DNA of 64,000 nt from Acanthacorydalis orientalis (Eukaryota > Arthropoda > Insecta > Megaloptera > Corydalidae). Position numbers and translations under genes: made by a program. The notes under the pieces are model-generated. The model was not told the DNA's origin. It saw nothing but the letters and a program-made list of their open reading frames with translations, and did not search any database. This document shows, in pieces, positions 47,806 to 59,189 of this stretch. The stretch spans positions 4,855,461 to 4,919,460 of the forward strand of contig CM068313.1 of assembly GCA_034766995.1 (NCBI GenBank), given 5' to 3'. Positions within the stretch are counted from its first letter, which is position 1; each line of letters starts with the position of its first letter.

Positions 47806-48264
47806 ATTTTTTGTTTGTTTTGTAATATTTTCATCTTTTTTTTATTCTCTAAAATATATTTATATTTTTTTTTGTAATATTTTTATCTTTTTTTTATTCT
47901 CCAAAATATAAAATTGATATTTTTTTTATTTTATAATAGTTTCATCTTTTTTTATTCTCCAAAATATAATATTGATATTCTTTTCCTGTTTTGTAACATT
48001 TTCACCTCTTTTTTATTCTCCAAAATATAATATTGATATTTCTTTTTGTTTCGTAATATTTCCATCTTTTTCTATTCACCAAAATTTAATATTGATATAT
48101 TTTTTGTTTTGCAATATTTTCATCTTTTTTTTATTCTCCAAAATATAATACTGATATTTTTTTGTAATATTTTCATCTTTTTTTATTCTCTAAAATGTAA
48201 TATTAATATTTTTTTTTGTTTTGTAATATTTTCATCTCTTTTTTATTCTCCAAAATATAATATA
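47806..48264 (+). repeat. minisatellite, about 59-bp unit, 8 copies
   Basis: The word TGTAATATTTTCATC or a near variant begins at 47821, 47873, 47932, 47992, 48051, 48110, 48163 and 48223. The steps are 52, 59, 60, 59, 59, 53 and 60 bp. Each unit continues 'ttttttattctccaaaatat' and 'aatattgatatttt'. Pyrimidine-rich on this strand; not coding. Confidence 0.92.
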
Positions 48265-48437
48265 AGTATGGCGAATTTTTCCTGATTACACATGAAAAGT
48301 GACATCACATAAGTGATACTCATTTTCGGCTTCATAAAGTCGAGCTCTTTCCAAGGCATTTTCCATTACTTCGCTCAGGATTTCCGAACGTAACGCTCGG
48401 ATTTCTTCTCGTATGCTGTTCTTTAATTTCAAAAACC

Positions 48438-48494
<57 letters not shown>

Positions 48495-49489
48495 ATGTGT
48501 GTGTAGTGAATGAAAGTAAAAAGGTCAATCTGGAAACAAAAAACATTTATCAGCTTTTTGTAGGTATGTTTACATAAACATGTTTTCTCACGCACCAGGA
48601 TAACAATATTAAATGTACGATGTGCTGGTGTTCATCAGTGTGGAGTGTTCATACATTTAAATCCGAAAACATGACATTTTTTTAACATAAAATCTAGTAT
48701 TTATTAAGAAACTTACTATTCTTAATATTCCTTTTAAATATTAATATTTTAATTACATATCATAAATATTAAAATTTAAAGCTTATTTTTTGAAAACTTA
48801 ACCCGTTTTTATTATATATATACATATATATATATATAATAAAAACAGATTTTATAGTAAACATCCAACTATAAAATATTACAGATACTCGAATAGAGAG
48901 ATCATCGAACTTGACACACGTTTTCAACAAGTTTCTTTATGCGACAAGATCGATGTCAACCTTCTAACCTTTAGTTAGTCGAGTAAAACCAGAAATACCG
49001 AACAATAAAAAAGCGAGTATAAAGGAACCGATCGTCGGATGAAACTCGGTGAAATTAGAAATCGTATCTTATCTGCATTTTTAGTAATTGACCTTCGATG
49101 CTAACATTGAACTCGCTTCCAAAAACGTATAAATCATGAATGAGCAACAACGCACGAAGAGAAAACTGATAGACATCCGACCGATTAAGTGACACGACAT
49201 AAATTTCGTTTGGCTGAAGAAGCGTGCTGATATCGAGTGAGCGCGACGTCGCCGACGTGTAATTGTGATTGGGATGGACAGGATGTTAGGACGATAAACA
49301 ATAGAGATAGCAGGGAATGTATGCGGCTGTTGAGTCTGTTATAAAACGGGAGGAATTTAATTAAAGAATTAATTTTAATTTTTAAGAGAAGAATAATCGT
49401 TTTTCCGAATCAATTCGTCTACGAAACAACAAAGAACTGATTAAAAGTATTTAATAAATCGTTAATGGTCATTCTTGAGGGATAAAAAA
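48265..49489. other. no recognised gene
   Basis: A (TA)n/(GT)n tract lies at 48442-48505. At 48800-48850 'ccgtttttattatatata' and 'ataataaaaacagatttt' form an inverted pair. The stretch 49030-49330 is slightly GC-richer. Confidence 0.45.
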
Positions 49490-49660
49490 ATCGTAAGAAA
49501 TTTTTCTGTACTGTCTGAGCTTAAAAATGATCAATAATCGTTTATGGACATTTTTGATCAGAAAATCTTTCATGGCTTGTGAGGTAGAAACACAATTCAT
49601 TTGTAAAAGTGAATGTAGCCACAGAATCGAAACTGTATTGCGAATGTGTATGAATTAGGA
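49490..49660 (+). repeat. interspersed repeat copy, near full length
   Basis: 'atttttctgtactgtctgag', core AATGATCAATAATCGTTTAT, 'tttttgatcagaaaatcttt' and 'tagccacagaatcgaaactg'. Closest to 9225-9435. Confidence 0.7.
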
Positions 49661-49739
49661 ATTAAATTTTAAAAAATATGTACGTATATTTTAGGTACTA
49701 AGTTCTATCTAGTAACTTAAATTTACATTGAGAGACACA

Positions 49740-50859
49740 ATCGAGTCTTTTTAATACGGTTTTGAAGTTATACGATGCATATTACATGCAAATTATATGA
49801 ATCAGAAAGCTCTAGATTTTAAAGTTCTATTGAGTGTTGTCAATGCACCAGGTCATCAACATTTAGAACATTCAAGTGTGCAGATAGTGTTTTTTCCACC
49901 CAATACAACAAGCATTATTCAGCCATTAGATCGAGTCAAAATTGCTAGAAAGGATAGACAATTTCTTCTTTAAGTTATCAAAGTCTTCGCGCTCACTCAG
50001 CCGATCTCACTGACACAGTTATTCAGCAGTCAAACCTATTGTCTCTTCTGAGACTTGGCTAAAGAATGACGATCGAATCGATATCCCTAACTTAAATTGT
50101 GTTGTTCAATATAAACGTCCAGCCGTTCGATCTGGAGGAGTAGCGATTTATTACAAATCTAGTGATACGGCTAATGTTGTTACTCACAACATGGATTGCA
50201 ATTTTCAAGAAACACAATCGGTAGGAGTAACAACAACAGCTGTTTGAGATATATGTGCTGCTCAATGTGTCGCGGAAAATGGAATGGTCATCTTGATGGT
50301 CGCCCCATCTACATTTCATCAAATTAAAAAATCGAAGAGATCATCAAATTCATATACAGTACTTTATTAATCTGTACCGTCGAGGGAGGAAATCTAGTCG
50401 ATGTCAATTATGACAAAATGTCGATGATTTCGAGCGGAGACTTTAACGTTAACTTTTCTTCTGATGCTTCCCTACCATTAATTGAATTTCTCCGTGCAAA
50501 AATGAATTTCAATATTGTGAATAACCCTAATGAAGCAACTACGAGATCAGGAACTACAATCGATGCAGTATTCTCGATAAATTTGACTCAAAACTTTTTA
50601 TATCATATTTCAGTTATCATAAAACCGATTGTCTCTCATTTTTAGGATACGGACAAATCGAATCAGAATAAAATTATGTTTTTCACTATAACATGTCTTC
50701 TTTATATTTTCAAACATGTAATTTGTACCAATGCATCCTTTCCTATTTAATTATAGAATGTCTTATTTATATCACTGAACCTGTAATTTACAACAATCCT
50801 CTCTTCCATACATCTACATAAAAATACTGAAGTTTCATTTTTGTCGTGTGTCTATGAGC
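49740..50859 (+). mobile_element. inverted repeat 1, left arm: pogo/Tigger-like plus endonuclease mosaic
   Basis: This 1120-bp arm pairs with 51923-53042. At 49821-49950 the frame reads KVLLSVVNAPGHQHLEHSSV, then VFFPPNTTSIIQPLDR, the block around the second catalytic Asp of DDE_1 (pogo/Tigger/jerky) transposases; here the D before NAPGH is V. From 50047 it switches to SETWLKNDDRIDIPNLNCVV, GGVAIYYKSSDTANVV, then MISSGDFNVNFSSDASLPLI and TTRSGTTIDAVF. These are an endonuclease/exonuclease domain of the kind carried by non-LTR elements; GDFN is its conserved catalytic motif. Several frameshifts and stops are present. Confidence 0.8.
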
Positions 50860-51162
50860 ACATACACACGTTTTTTTTCTTTCAAATTATTATAATATAA
50901 TAACTGTATGAAATATAGCATGATTCACAAATAATCGGCATATTTGATTAACAGCTGCACACCGTCCCTCGTACGATGTTTGATAGCGCAGAGTTTTTAC
51001 TCTACATATTCGGAATATTTTTTTTTAGTAACCGACACAAAAATAACAAAAATCGATTAGTCGAAATTGTCGAGATTCCTGTACAAATAACAACGGTCGG
51101 AACGTGTGTTTGTGCATCCCTAAATTGTGCGGTACATGTTGTTGTTGTACGGTACAGTATGC

Positions 51163-51228
<66 letters not shown>

Positions 51229-51239
51229 CATAGTACAAT
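50860..51239. other. loop of inverted repeat 1, left part with (TA)n
   Basis: AT-rich unique DNA, then a (TA)n run at 51167-51230. Nothing recognised. Confidence 0.5.
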
Positions 51240-51765
51240 TTGCCAGTAAAGTCGGAAATCGCAAATGTTGCTAGTAGAGCAGCGCGGGCCCCCGACACGA
51301 CCTTTTCTGTTCCGCAAACAATTTATTTTCCGACGCGTCCCGTACGTCCCGCGCCCCACGAGCGACGGTGGCGGCCGCCCGCCGACCCGTCCGCCCAAAT
51401 AACCCGCCGCCACTGGCGTCGCGGCGAACACTGCCTCGCTCTAATACAATAACGGATGTGATATATACAATCGACGGCTCCGTATAAATAAACTCGGTCG
51501 GCTCACGCATATTTACACACTTTTCGTTCCGTTCGGCGCGCGTTCGACGCGAACGGGCGACGTTTATTGTCCGATCTGGGATTTCGATTGGCGCGACGAT
51601 CTTCGGTGCACACAATAACCGTTCTCGAGGAGTCGAATCACAGCGAGATTAAATTGCGCGAAATTAATTGTTCTGTGGCGTTTCGTACATTCGTTGAGTT
51701 ATGGACGGGTGCCGAGCGGTGTGCGGCGCACAGTTGGTCGGAAACGCAACATTAGGCGGGCAAAA
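51240..51765. promoter_or_regulatory. CpG-rich island with TATA-like box
   Basis: The most GC- and CpG-rich segment of the window ('cacgagcgacggtggcggcc'). TATAAATA lies at 51483-51490 on the plus strand, in a unique context rather than in a microsatellite. Long frames occur on both strands without any recognised domain. This could be a gene promoter/first exon, or GC-rich DNA carried with the inverted repeats. Confidence 0.3.
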
Positions 51766-51922
51766 GTCACTTTTTCGAATATCGCAGAAACGCAGTTATG
51801 TCCTGTATAATCATTTTAAACACTCTAGAGACAGACAATCCGCGATGTATGACTGAAAATGTTGTGGAACTGTCAAATATAAATGGCAATAAAGTCCGAA
51901 AATCAGCTAGGATCGAAAATCG

Positions 51923-53042
51923 GCTCATGGACACACGACAGAATTGAAACTTCAGTATTTTTATGTAGATGTATGGAAGAGAGGATTGTTGTAAATTACA
52001 GGTTCGGTGATATAAATATGATATTCTATAATTAAATAGGGAAGGGTGCGTTGCTACAAATTGCATGTTTAATAATTATAAAGAAGACATGTTATAGTGA
52101 AAAACAATTTTCTTCCGATTCGATTTGTTCGTATCCTAAAAATGAGAGACAATCGGTTTTATGATAACTGAAATACGATATAAAAAGTTTTGAGTCAAAT
52201 TTATCGAGAATACCGCATCAATTGTAGTTCCTGATCTCGTAGTTGTTTCATTAGATTTATTCACAATATTTAAATTAATTTTTACACGGAGAAATTCAAT
52301 TCATGGTAGGAAGTATCAGAAGAAAATTTAACGTTAAAGTCTCCGCTCGAAATCATCGATATTTTGTCATAATTGACATCGACTAGATTTTCTCCCTCTA
52401 CGTTACAGATTAATAAAGTACTGTGTATGAATTTGATGATCTCTTCGATTTTCTGATTTGGTGAAATGTAGATGGGGCGACCATCAAGATGACCATTCCA
52501 TTTTCCGCAACACATTGAGAATCACATATATTTCAAACAGTTGTTGTTTTTACTCCTATCGATTTTGTTTCTTGAAAATTGCAATCCATGTTGTGAGTAA
52601 CAACATTATCTGTATCACTAGATTTGTGATAAATCGCTATTCCTCTAGATCGAACAGCTGGACGTTTATATTGAACAACACAATTGAATTATGAGATATC
52701 GATTCGATCCTCATTCTATAGCCAAGTCTCAGAAAGAGACAATAGGTTTGACTGCTGAATAACTGTGTCAGTGAGATCGGCTGAATGAGCGCTAAGACTT
52801 TGATAATTTAAAGAAGAAATTGACTATCCTGTCTAGTAATTTTGACTCGATCTAATGGCTGAATAATGCTTGTTGTATTGGGTGGAAAAAAACACTATCT
52901 GCACACTTGGATGTTCTAAATGCTGATGACCTAGTGCATTGTCAACACTCAATAGAACTTTAAAATCTAGAGATTTCTGCTTCATATAATTTTCATGAAA
53001 TATGCACCGTATAATTTCAAAACCGCATTAAAAAGGGTCGAT
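51923..53042 (-). mobile_element. inverted repeat 1, right arm
   Basis: Reverse complement of 49740-50859, also exactly 1120 bp by my end calls. In the endonuclease part the minus strand reads MISSGDFNVKFSSDTSYHEL and NGHLDGRPIYISPNQKIEEI. In the transposase part it keeps the Asp (VDNALGH) but has lost the Pro of NAPGH. It then gains a T in the run before 'ccacccaatac', breaking the frame. The two arms carry different damage, so they have been evolving apart for some time. Confidence 0.8.
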
Positions 53043-53089
53043 ACTTTCTCTCTCTTTATATATATACATATACATATATATATATATAT

Positions 53090-53250
53090 ATATTGTTTTT
53101 AAATGTGAAGATAGTAACTTCAAAATCCAAAAACGACAAGAAAATATTTTAATTTAAAACAGAATTACGATTGATTCAATTTCATGGCACAGAATTATTT
53201 TTTACACCTACTACATAAATGAGGAAATGAATCAATAAATATTTTTTACT
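53090..53250 (+). repeat. three-copy dispersed repeat, copy 3
   Basis: 'gtttttaaatgtgaag', 'attttaatttaaaacaga' and 'attattttttacacctact'. It follows a (TA)n run at 53063-53093. Confidence 0.65.
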
Positions 53251-53642
53251 CGCCGATGAACTTAAGAACTCAATCGTGACTAATTATGAACATTGTTTTG
53301 ATTTAAACGCACCTGGTAAAAACACTGTAACTGCAAATAGCATTAATAACAGATTAGTTTCACTTTCTTACTACAGAAATGTTGCGGTTTTTACAGAACT
53401 ATTTGGTTTGTGTTTGTTGTTGTTGTTGTTGTTGTTGCTGTTTTTTTTAATCGAAATACCCAGATCGACAGGTAATCGAACATGGAGATAATTATTTTAA
53501 CTGACTTCATTATATTTTCAAAACACATCCATCAATGTGTGATACTCGGATAGAAGAAAGACAATGTATTAGACCTATTCATGCTTAGGTGCTCTTGCGA
53601 ATAATTGAATTTTAGATACGTTTTTTTTCCCGAAGAATGTAA

Positions 53643-53662
53643 TTTTAAACGGATGGTTTCTT

Positions 53663-53716
<54 letters not shown>

Positions 53717-53995
53717 TATGTGTGTATATAATTTATATAATTAATTGAAACAGTACATGTTTGAATTAGTCATTAAAATAAAAAAATGTATCAATGGAAA
53801 CAGAAAGCTATTACTAAAGCGATAAAAGTAATATTTAAATATTGATTATATATTCAGTTAAAAAAAATGTTTGTGTGAAAAACAGGCAATAATTGATCTT
53901 TACTTATTTTTGATTCTTATTTATACACATTTTGATGACGATAATATTCTCCTCAAAGTGCTAAAGAAAATCTAAAGATTTTGTGAAAAGATATA
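53643..53995 (+). repeat. inverted repeat 2, outer left arm
   Basis: Pairs with 54766-55144. Shared words include TTTAAACGGATGGTTTCTTT at the outer edge, 'acagtacatgtttgaatta', 'gaaacagaaagctattacta' and 'gctaaagaaaatctaaagat' at the inner edge. Each arm holds a long (TA)n run at the matching place (53667-53719, 55056-55112). Confidence 0.85.
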
Positions 53996-54008
53996 AAGAA
54001 TTTAAGTA

Positions 54009-54060
54009 AGTTACGATTTGAGGACATTATTCAAGATTTTCTCCAGATTTTTCTCTACGG
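54009..54060 (+). repeat. inverted repeat 2, inner left arm
   Basis: 'agttacgatttgaggacatt' to 'agatttttctctacgg' pairs with 54413-54463. Confidence 0.85.
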
Positions 54061-54190
54061 CGAAGATCTAAATATAATAAAATGCGCATAAATAGCAATC
54101 AAAAATGATCAATGATGATTTATTGAACATTTTTGACTAGGAAAAATATTTGTACGTTGTGGAGTGAAAAAAGAATTCACGTCTGAAACA
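54060..54190 (+). repeat. interspersed repeat copy in the loop of inverted repeat 2
   Basis: 'aaaatgcgcataaatagcaa', core AATGATCAATGATGATTTAT, 'gaacatttttgactagg', 'ttgtggagtgaaaaaagaat'. Confidence 0.7.
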
Positions 54191-54412
54191 TTCTTCAAAT
54201 TATTATTTTCTAATCTGAATTTCAGAAAACTGCATGGACATTTATTTACTGTTGGTACATTTTTGTACGGTTCTTGAATAGATTTAGAAGACTTGATGTA
54301 ATTAACTCCCTGTTTCAAGGAAATAGATTCAAATTCGTGTTGAGAATTTTTGTAACTCAATGCTTTCATACCTCTGTACCTCATTGAATAAAGCATCGTT
54401 ATCGAACGTCAT

Positions 54413-54463
54413 CGTAGAGAAAAATCTGAAGAAAATCTTGAAAAATGTCCTCAAATCGTAACT
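54413..54463 (-). repeat. inverted repeat 2, inner right arm
   Basis: Reverse complement of 54009-54060, with a few mismatches and a short indel. Confidence 0.85.
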
Positions 54464-54483
54464 TTCTCTTTTTTTCTCTCTCT

Positions 54484-54485
<2 letters not shown>

Positions 54486-54539
<54 letters not shown>

Positions 54540-54549
54540 TATATATATA

Positions 54550-54606
<57 letters not shown>

Positions 54607-54620
54607 TATATATATATATA
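54486..54620. repeat. (TA)n tract, duplicated with 'ttgtttata' linker
   Basis: Two long TA runs, each ending 'tattgtttatatatatata'. Confidence 0.95.
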
Positions 54621-54765
54621 GCGATATTTTTAATTTTATTTCGTTTCAGAATTCTAATCAAAAATTTATTACATACAGGAATCAACAATGATGAATAATT
54701 ATTAAAAAATGTTTACACTTTGTGAATTTACATATTTATGCTGAGAAATAAATGAAAAATAAATG

Positions 54766-55035
54766 ATATCTTTTTACAAAATCTTGAGATTTCCTTTAGC
54801 ACTTTCAGGAGAATAGTATCGTCATCAAAATGGATACAAATAAGAATCAAAAATGAGTAAAAATCAATTATTGCCTGTTTTTCACAATATAAATATTTTT
54901 TTTAACTGAATATATAATCAATATTCAAATATTACGAATATCGCTTTAGTAATAGCTTTCTGTTTCCATTGATACATTTTTTTACTTTAATAACTAATTC
55001 AAACATGTACTGTTTCAATTAACTACATAAATTAT

Positions 55036-55115
<80 letters not shown>

Positions 55116-55144
55116 AGAAACCATCAGTCTAAATGCGTTTAAAA
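54766..55144 (-). repeat. inverted repeat 2, outer right arm
   Basis: Reverse complement of 53643-53995. The whole structure, from 53643 to 55144, is a 1.5-kb foldback. Confidence 0.85.
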
Positions 55145-55712
55145 AACAATTGTAAATGATTAATAATCAATTATGCAACTTTTCTGAACAGAATATTCTT
55201 TTATGGTTCACGAAACAGTGAGAAAAATATTTTTGAATTGAAACTTTTATAGCGAGGTTAAATCGAGGTTTAACATATAAATAAATAATTTATAGAGATA
55301 ATTTTCGAAATAAGATATTCACAATTTATAGAATTAAATCGTTTTTTTCCGATTAACTCATATATACAAAGAAGAAACATAAAAAATATTTCTTCATGAC
55401 GTGTTTTATTATAATCTAACATCTCTACAAACTAATAACTATAATTTATAAACTTATGTATATTTTTTTATATTTCATTTAGACATATATATATATAATA
55501 TACAACTATTCATATTACAAAACACCGGATGATTCTATACTTTTTTTTTATAAAACTATTACACGTTCTCCGTATTTGAATATAAAACTTTGATATATAT
55601 TTTTCCTTCATTTTTATTTAAACGTCAGTAGTTACTTATATATCAAGATAAAATAACTTTGTTATAAAACAACATTCTTATGGAATATAAATATGTACAT
55701 ACATACATACAG

Positions 55713-55777
<65 letters not shown>

Positions 55778-56025
55778 GATATTATATTGCACATCTTTCA
55801 GCATGTTATTCCTGTGAACACCATTTCATTGTAAGTTTACATGCAGATTAAAATAAAATACTGAGTTCTTTTAACGCACGGCCCACACATTGTGTAAATT
55901 TCTCAAGATATTACGAATGAGGACTGTAAAATTTTTATGGCTTATATAAATGATTTAATGCAGAGAATTGTAAAATTTCGGATAATTAACGATGTGGGAC
56001 GCAGTAGACGGATGTATATTTTTTA

Positions 56026-56070
<45 letters not shown>

Positions 56071-56080
56071 AACAGAGAGA
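55145..56080. other. no recognised gene; microsatellites
   Basis: (TA)n at 55718-55775 and 56029-56048, followed by (GA)n at 56048-56070. An interspersed-repeat core (diverged) lies at about 55157-55200. Confidence 0.5.
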
Positions 56081-56290
56081 GGCTGATTTAACTTACGATT
56101 CCATATGGAAATATTAAAAGAGGTCGCAGGGGTTAACAATAGTCATATTATTTTTTATTTAGTATTTTAATTCAAGTCAGTACTAAAATACAATTGCACT
56201 AAAATACTAAATGGGGATAACATGTTTTTTTTTTTAATTTTTGTATTTTTTTAATACTGTTGTGTGGAACCTTAAGTTGAATCTCTCTCT
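56081..56290. mobile_element. MITE family beta, copy 5
   Basis: 'ggctgatttaacttacgatt' mirrors 'aaccttaagttgaatc'. The centre keeps 'ttagtattttaattcaa' and its complement. More diverged than the others and flanked by (GA)n/(CT)n rather than TA. Confidence 0.75.
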
Positions 56291-56639
56291 CTCTCTATTT
56301 GTTTATATATATATATATATGTATACGGATATTTTTAATTTTATTTCATTTTAGAATTGTAATCAAAAATTAATTGCATGCAGGAATCAGCAATGATTAA
56401 TAATTATTGAAAAATGTTTAGACTATGAATTTAGATATTTTTGTTGACTAAGTCGAAGGTTTTATGTAATTATAGGTTAAGTTTAAGTCATAGTACAGGT
56501 CTAGAACTGTGGCTAAATTATATACAAATTGATTCATTTTTCATCCCACAAATCATAAATGTTTGCTGAATCATTTATTATTTCTTATGAAAATTCAAGG
56601 TTTTCAAAATAGATTTTTATAGCGTCGCTGGATTCATTT

Positions 56640-57345
56640 TCGCAAAGATTCAAAAATTCATTTTCGCAAAAAAGCAGAAATTCGGTTTGACTGCGCTTAT
56701 AGAGTACAATCGGTTGAAACGTCCTTTCGACATTGTTTTTGGTCAGGTGTGAGAAAACGCGGCATCCATCTAACGTACAGCTTTGTCATACCAAAATATT
56801 TGAGTAAGATTGTGCACACGTTCCGTTGATATGCTAAAAGTCTTTGTTATCTCACTCACTTTCACTTGAAGGTGCCAAAACGCTTTTGTGGATTTTTTCA
56901 ATCATTTCTGGCGTAGTTACTGGACGAGATCATTACTGATCCTCGTCCGATCAATTTTAAGTTCATCAACCCACCGCTTAACTATTGTATTTGATGGAGA
57001 GGAGTTCTGCAATGTTGAATCCAGCTTTTTTTTTATATCGTTTAGGTTTAAGCCTATCAAAAGAATACTTAATCAGGGGACGAATGTCCGCTTTTTCCAT
57101 TTTTAAAAACGATGCTTGAGGTGTTCACTTCGACTGTCGAACCAATACCAAAAAACAACTTATTGACTTAAAGCTTCGAACACAAGCACACGAAGAATGA
57201 AACCATGCACGCCCTCAAAAATACTGAGCACAGTGACGTCATCTGTATGTGAGGTCCGGAACTTTTCACTCCACCATCGTGTTATGAAAATAGAGTTGTT
57301 CCAATTCTTATCATTCCTAGAATAAGGCAACTTTTCCAAGGAGAC
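56640..57345 (-). mobile_element. mariner N-terminal half with 5' end
   Basis: Minus strand. The 5' terminal repeat is near 57345 ('caggtctccttggaaaagtt', bordered by TA), then ~240 bp of leader. ATG at 57098-57100 opens MEKADIRPLIKYSFDRLKPK and NTIVKRWVDELK, the first HTH of a mariner. A frame break is followed by LQVKVSEITKTFSISTERVH (second HTH) and RFLTPDQKQCRKD, the linker before the catalytic domain. It ends near FLLRF, just before the first catalytic Asp. About 58622-58675 repeats part of its leader in the opposite orientation. Confidence 0.82.
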
Positions 57346-58520
57346 CTGTACCACAGTGCAAACTCGTGTGGTATCTAAATTCTATTTCTAAAAGGTATAA
57401 AATAGAACGGATTCTAAGCACGTTTCGTTATAATTAAACATTTTCAACTAGACAATATCAGAACAAACGTTAATAGAACACGATTTGAGAAAGAAAACAG
57501 TTTCTAAAGTTTCCATTGTCGATTTTTGTAATTTAAATTGTTTTTTTTTTTGTGTAAGAAAATGTTTAACGGTGATAGAATTGTTAAATTAAAATCGTTT
57601 TTAATATTAGCACGATTATTTTCGATGAAAATGAGTAGAAAATAAGTAGGAACAAACGATTTGAACAGATTTTTATCTGAATACTTTTCCACACAGTATC
57701 GTTTCGAGAATTAAAACCGTAGAGTAAACAGTAGCAGTATATATAACGTCCGTGATTAAATAAACAAAGCACTGGAACGAATGTGTAATTTATCTAAATG
57801 GAATTAGTTCATTAATATAAAATAAGTACGAGATTTATACTATGAATCTATTGTTCTCCAGTCACGGCGCAAGTCGTGTCCTGAATCTAAAACTGATGCT
57901 GATGGCTTGCAATTAGCGAGATTTTAAAATTCACGAGATGAATTCAGCAACTGGAAATAATTAGTGATGCAAAACGACAGCGGCCGTCAGTAGATGCTGC
58001 AGCGGGTTTCGTATATTCCGACTTACTAACATATGGGACAAGGAGAACGAGAAACAGTTTCTGTGACTGCGGTTTGATTCTCGACATGAAGGGATGCAGT
58101 AACACAATGCGAACGAATTTCAAGAAAACACACACACACACACACAATATATTAAAATGTTGAATGAGTGTGGATGGGACGATTCTTGTTTTATAAAAAG
58201 GATTTTGTAAATGGATGCCTGTGTGGTTTTTTTCTCTTTAACAACTGTTATATTTTTGTTGTGAGCGACAACGGAACATGTTTTTTTTTTAAAAAAAAAA
58301 ATAGTACATGTTTGAGATTCGTTTTTGAATACTGTTTGAAAAAGAAACACTTTCTTTTGCAAGTTAATTATTTTTTCATCGCATGAACTATAAACAATAT
58401 CAGACAAAGAATGTTAAATAAATGATTTTTAATTCTCCGTTTTGTGCATTTCGATTGAAATCTTCTGAAATATCCATTTTTTTTCTACCATTTATTGCAT
58501 TTTTATTATTTTCTGGTTTA
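57346..58520. other. no recognised gene
   Basis: An (AC)n run lies at 58128-58145. Open frames are lysine/phenylalanine-rich without motifs. Confidence 0.5.
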
Positions 58521-58524
58521 TATA

Positions 58525-58841
58525 GAGTGATTCATTTTAGATTTCCACATGAAAGTATTAAAGAAGAACATAAAAATTAAAAAAATCTTATTTTTTATTT
58601 AGTTTTTTAGAAAAGATAAAAAAGTTACCTTATTCGGAATGATAAGAATTGAAACAACTCTATTTTCATAATACGTTTCAGACAATGGCCAAATTCAGTT
58701 TCACGGATGAATTCTTTTTTGATTCAATTGTATTTTAGTACTGAATTGAACTAAAATACTAAATAAAAAATAACATGATTTTTTTTAATTTTTCGGTTTT
58801 TTTAATATTTTCATGTGGAAGCCTAAATTGAATCACTTTAT
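58525..58841. mobile_element. MITE family beta, copy 6, with nested insertion
   Basis: Ends 'gagtgattcattttagattt' and, reversed, 'aaagtgattcaatttaggct'. The palindromic centre is interrupted at about 58612-58727 by ~115 bp that includes 'accttattcggaatgataag', a piece of the mariner leader seen at 57290-57347. Confidence 0.8.
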
Positions 58842-59189
58842 AGACCAGAAAACAATTCACTAGAATGAGTTTAGCCACAGTGTTAGAACTGTATTGTTAA
58901 AAAAACAGTTCTTTAATTTTGTAATACTAGTATTAATAAATTTTAAATAAAAATATGAGAAATGAATTTAAATATTAGGGGTAAAAATTGATTCAGTGCC
59001 TTTAAATTGAATCAATTTTAACACTGTTTTAAATTAAATCTTTCGTTGTTGCTTTAGGATTTTGAAATGCCAAACTTAACATTTAAAAACATTATACAGA
59101 AGGGGAAAGGGGAGGGGGTTAAAAATTCGTAGAAGTGAGTAGAATGACAATAGTTAGGGCAGTAAAATTATTTTTATTTTTAAACATAA
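58842..59189. other. unassigned; partial interspersed repeat
   Basis: 'gagtttagccacagtgttag' at about 58868 is the 3' part of the interspersed repeat. Otherwise nothing recognised. Confidence 0.45.

Noticed and set aside
47806..48264. Minisatellite considered as CRISPR or coding repeats
   Set aside because: Units are nearly identical along their full ~59 bp and have no spacers; the frames do not persist between units.
50092..50322. Minus-strand 76-codon frame, with a matching plus-strand frame at 52458-52694
   Set aside because: Antisense shadows of the endonuclease block in the two arms; the similarity of the two frames only reflects the inverted repeat.
51240..51615. Arginine/proline-rich open frames in the CpG island
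   Set aside because: Arg/Pro richness is what GC-rich non-coding DNA gives; opposing frames are equally open.
56888..57106. Plus-strand 72-codon frame
   Set aside because: It is the antisense shadow of the mariner N-terminal region on the minus strand.
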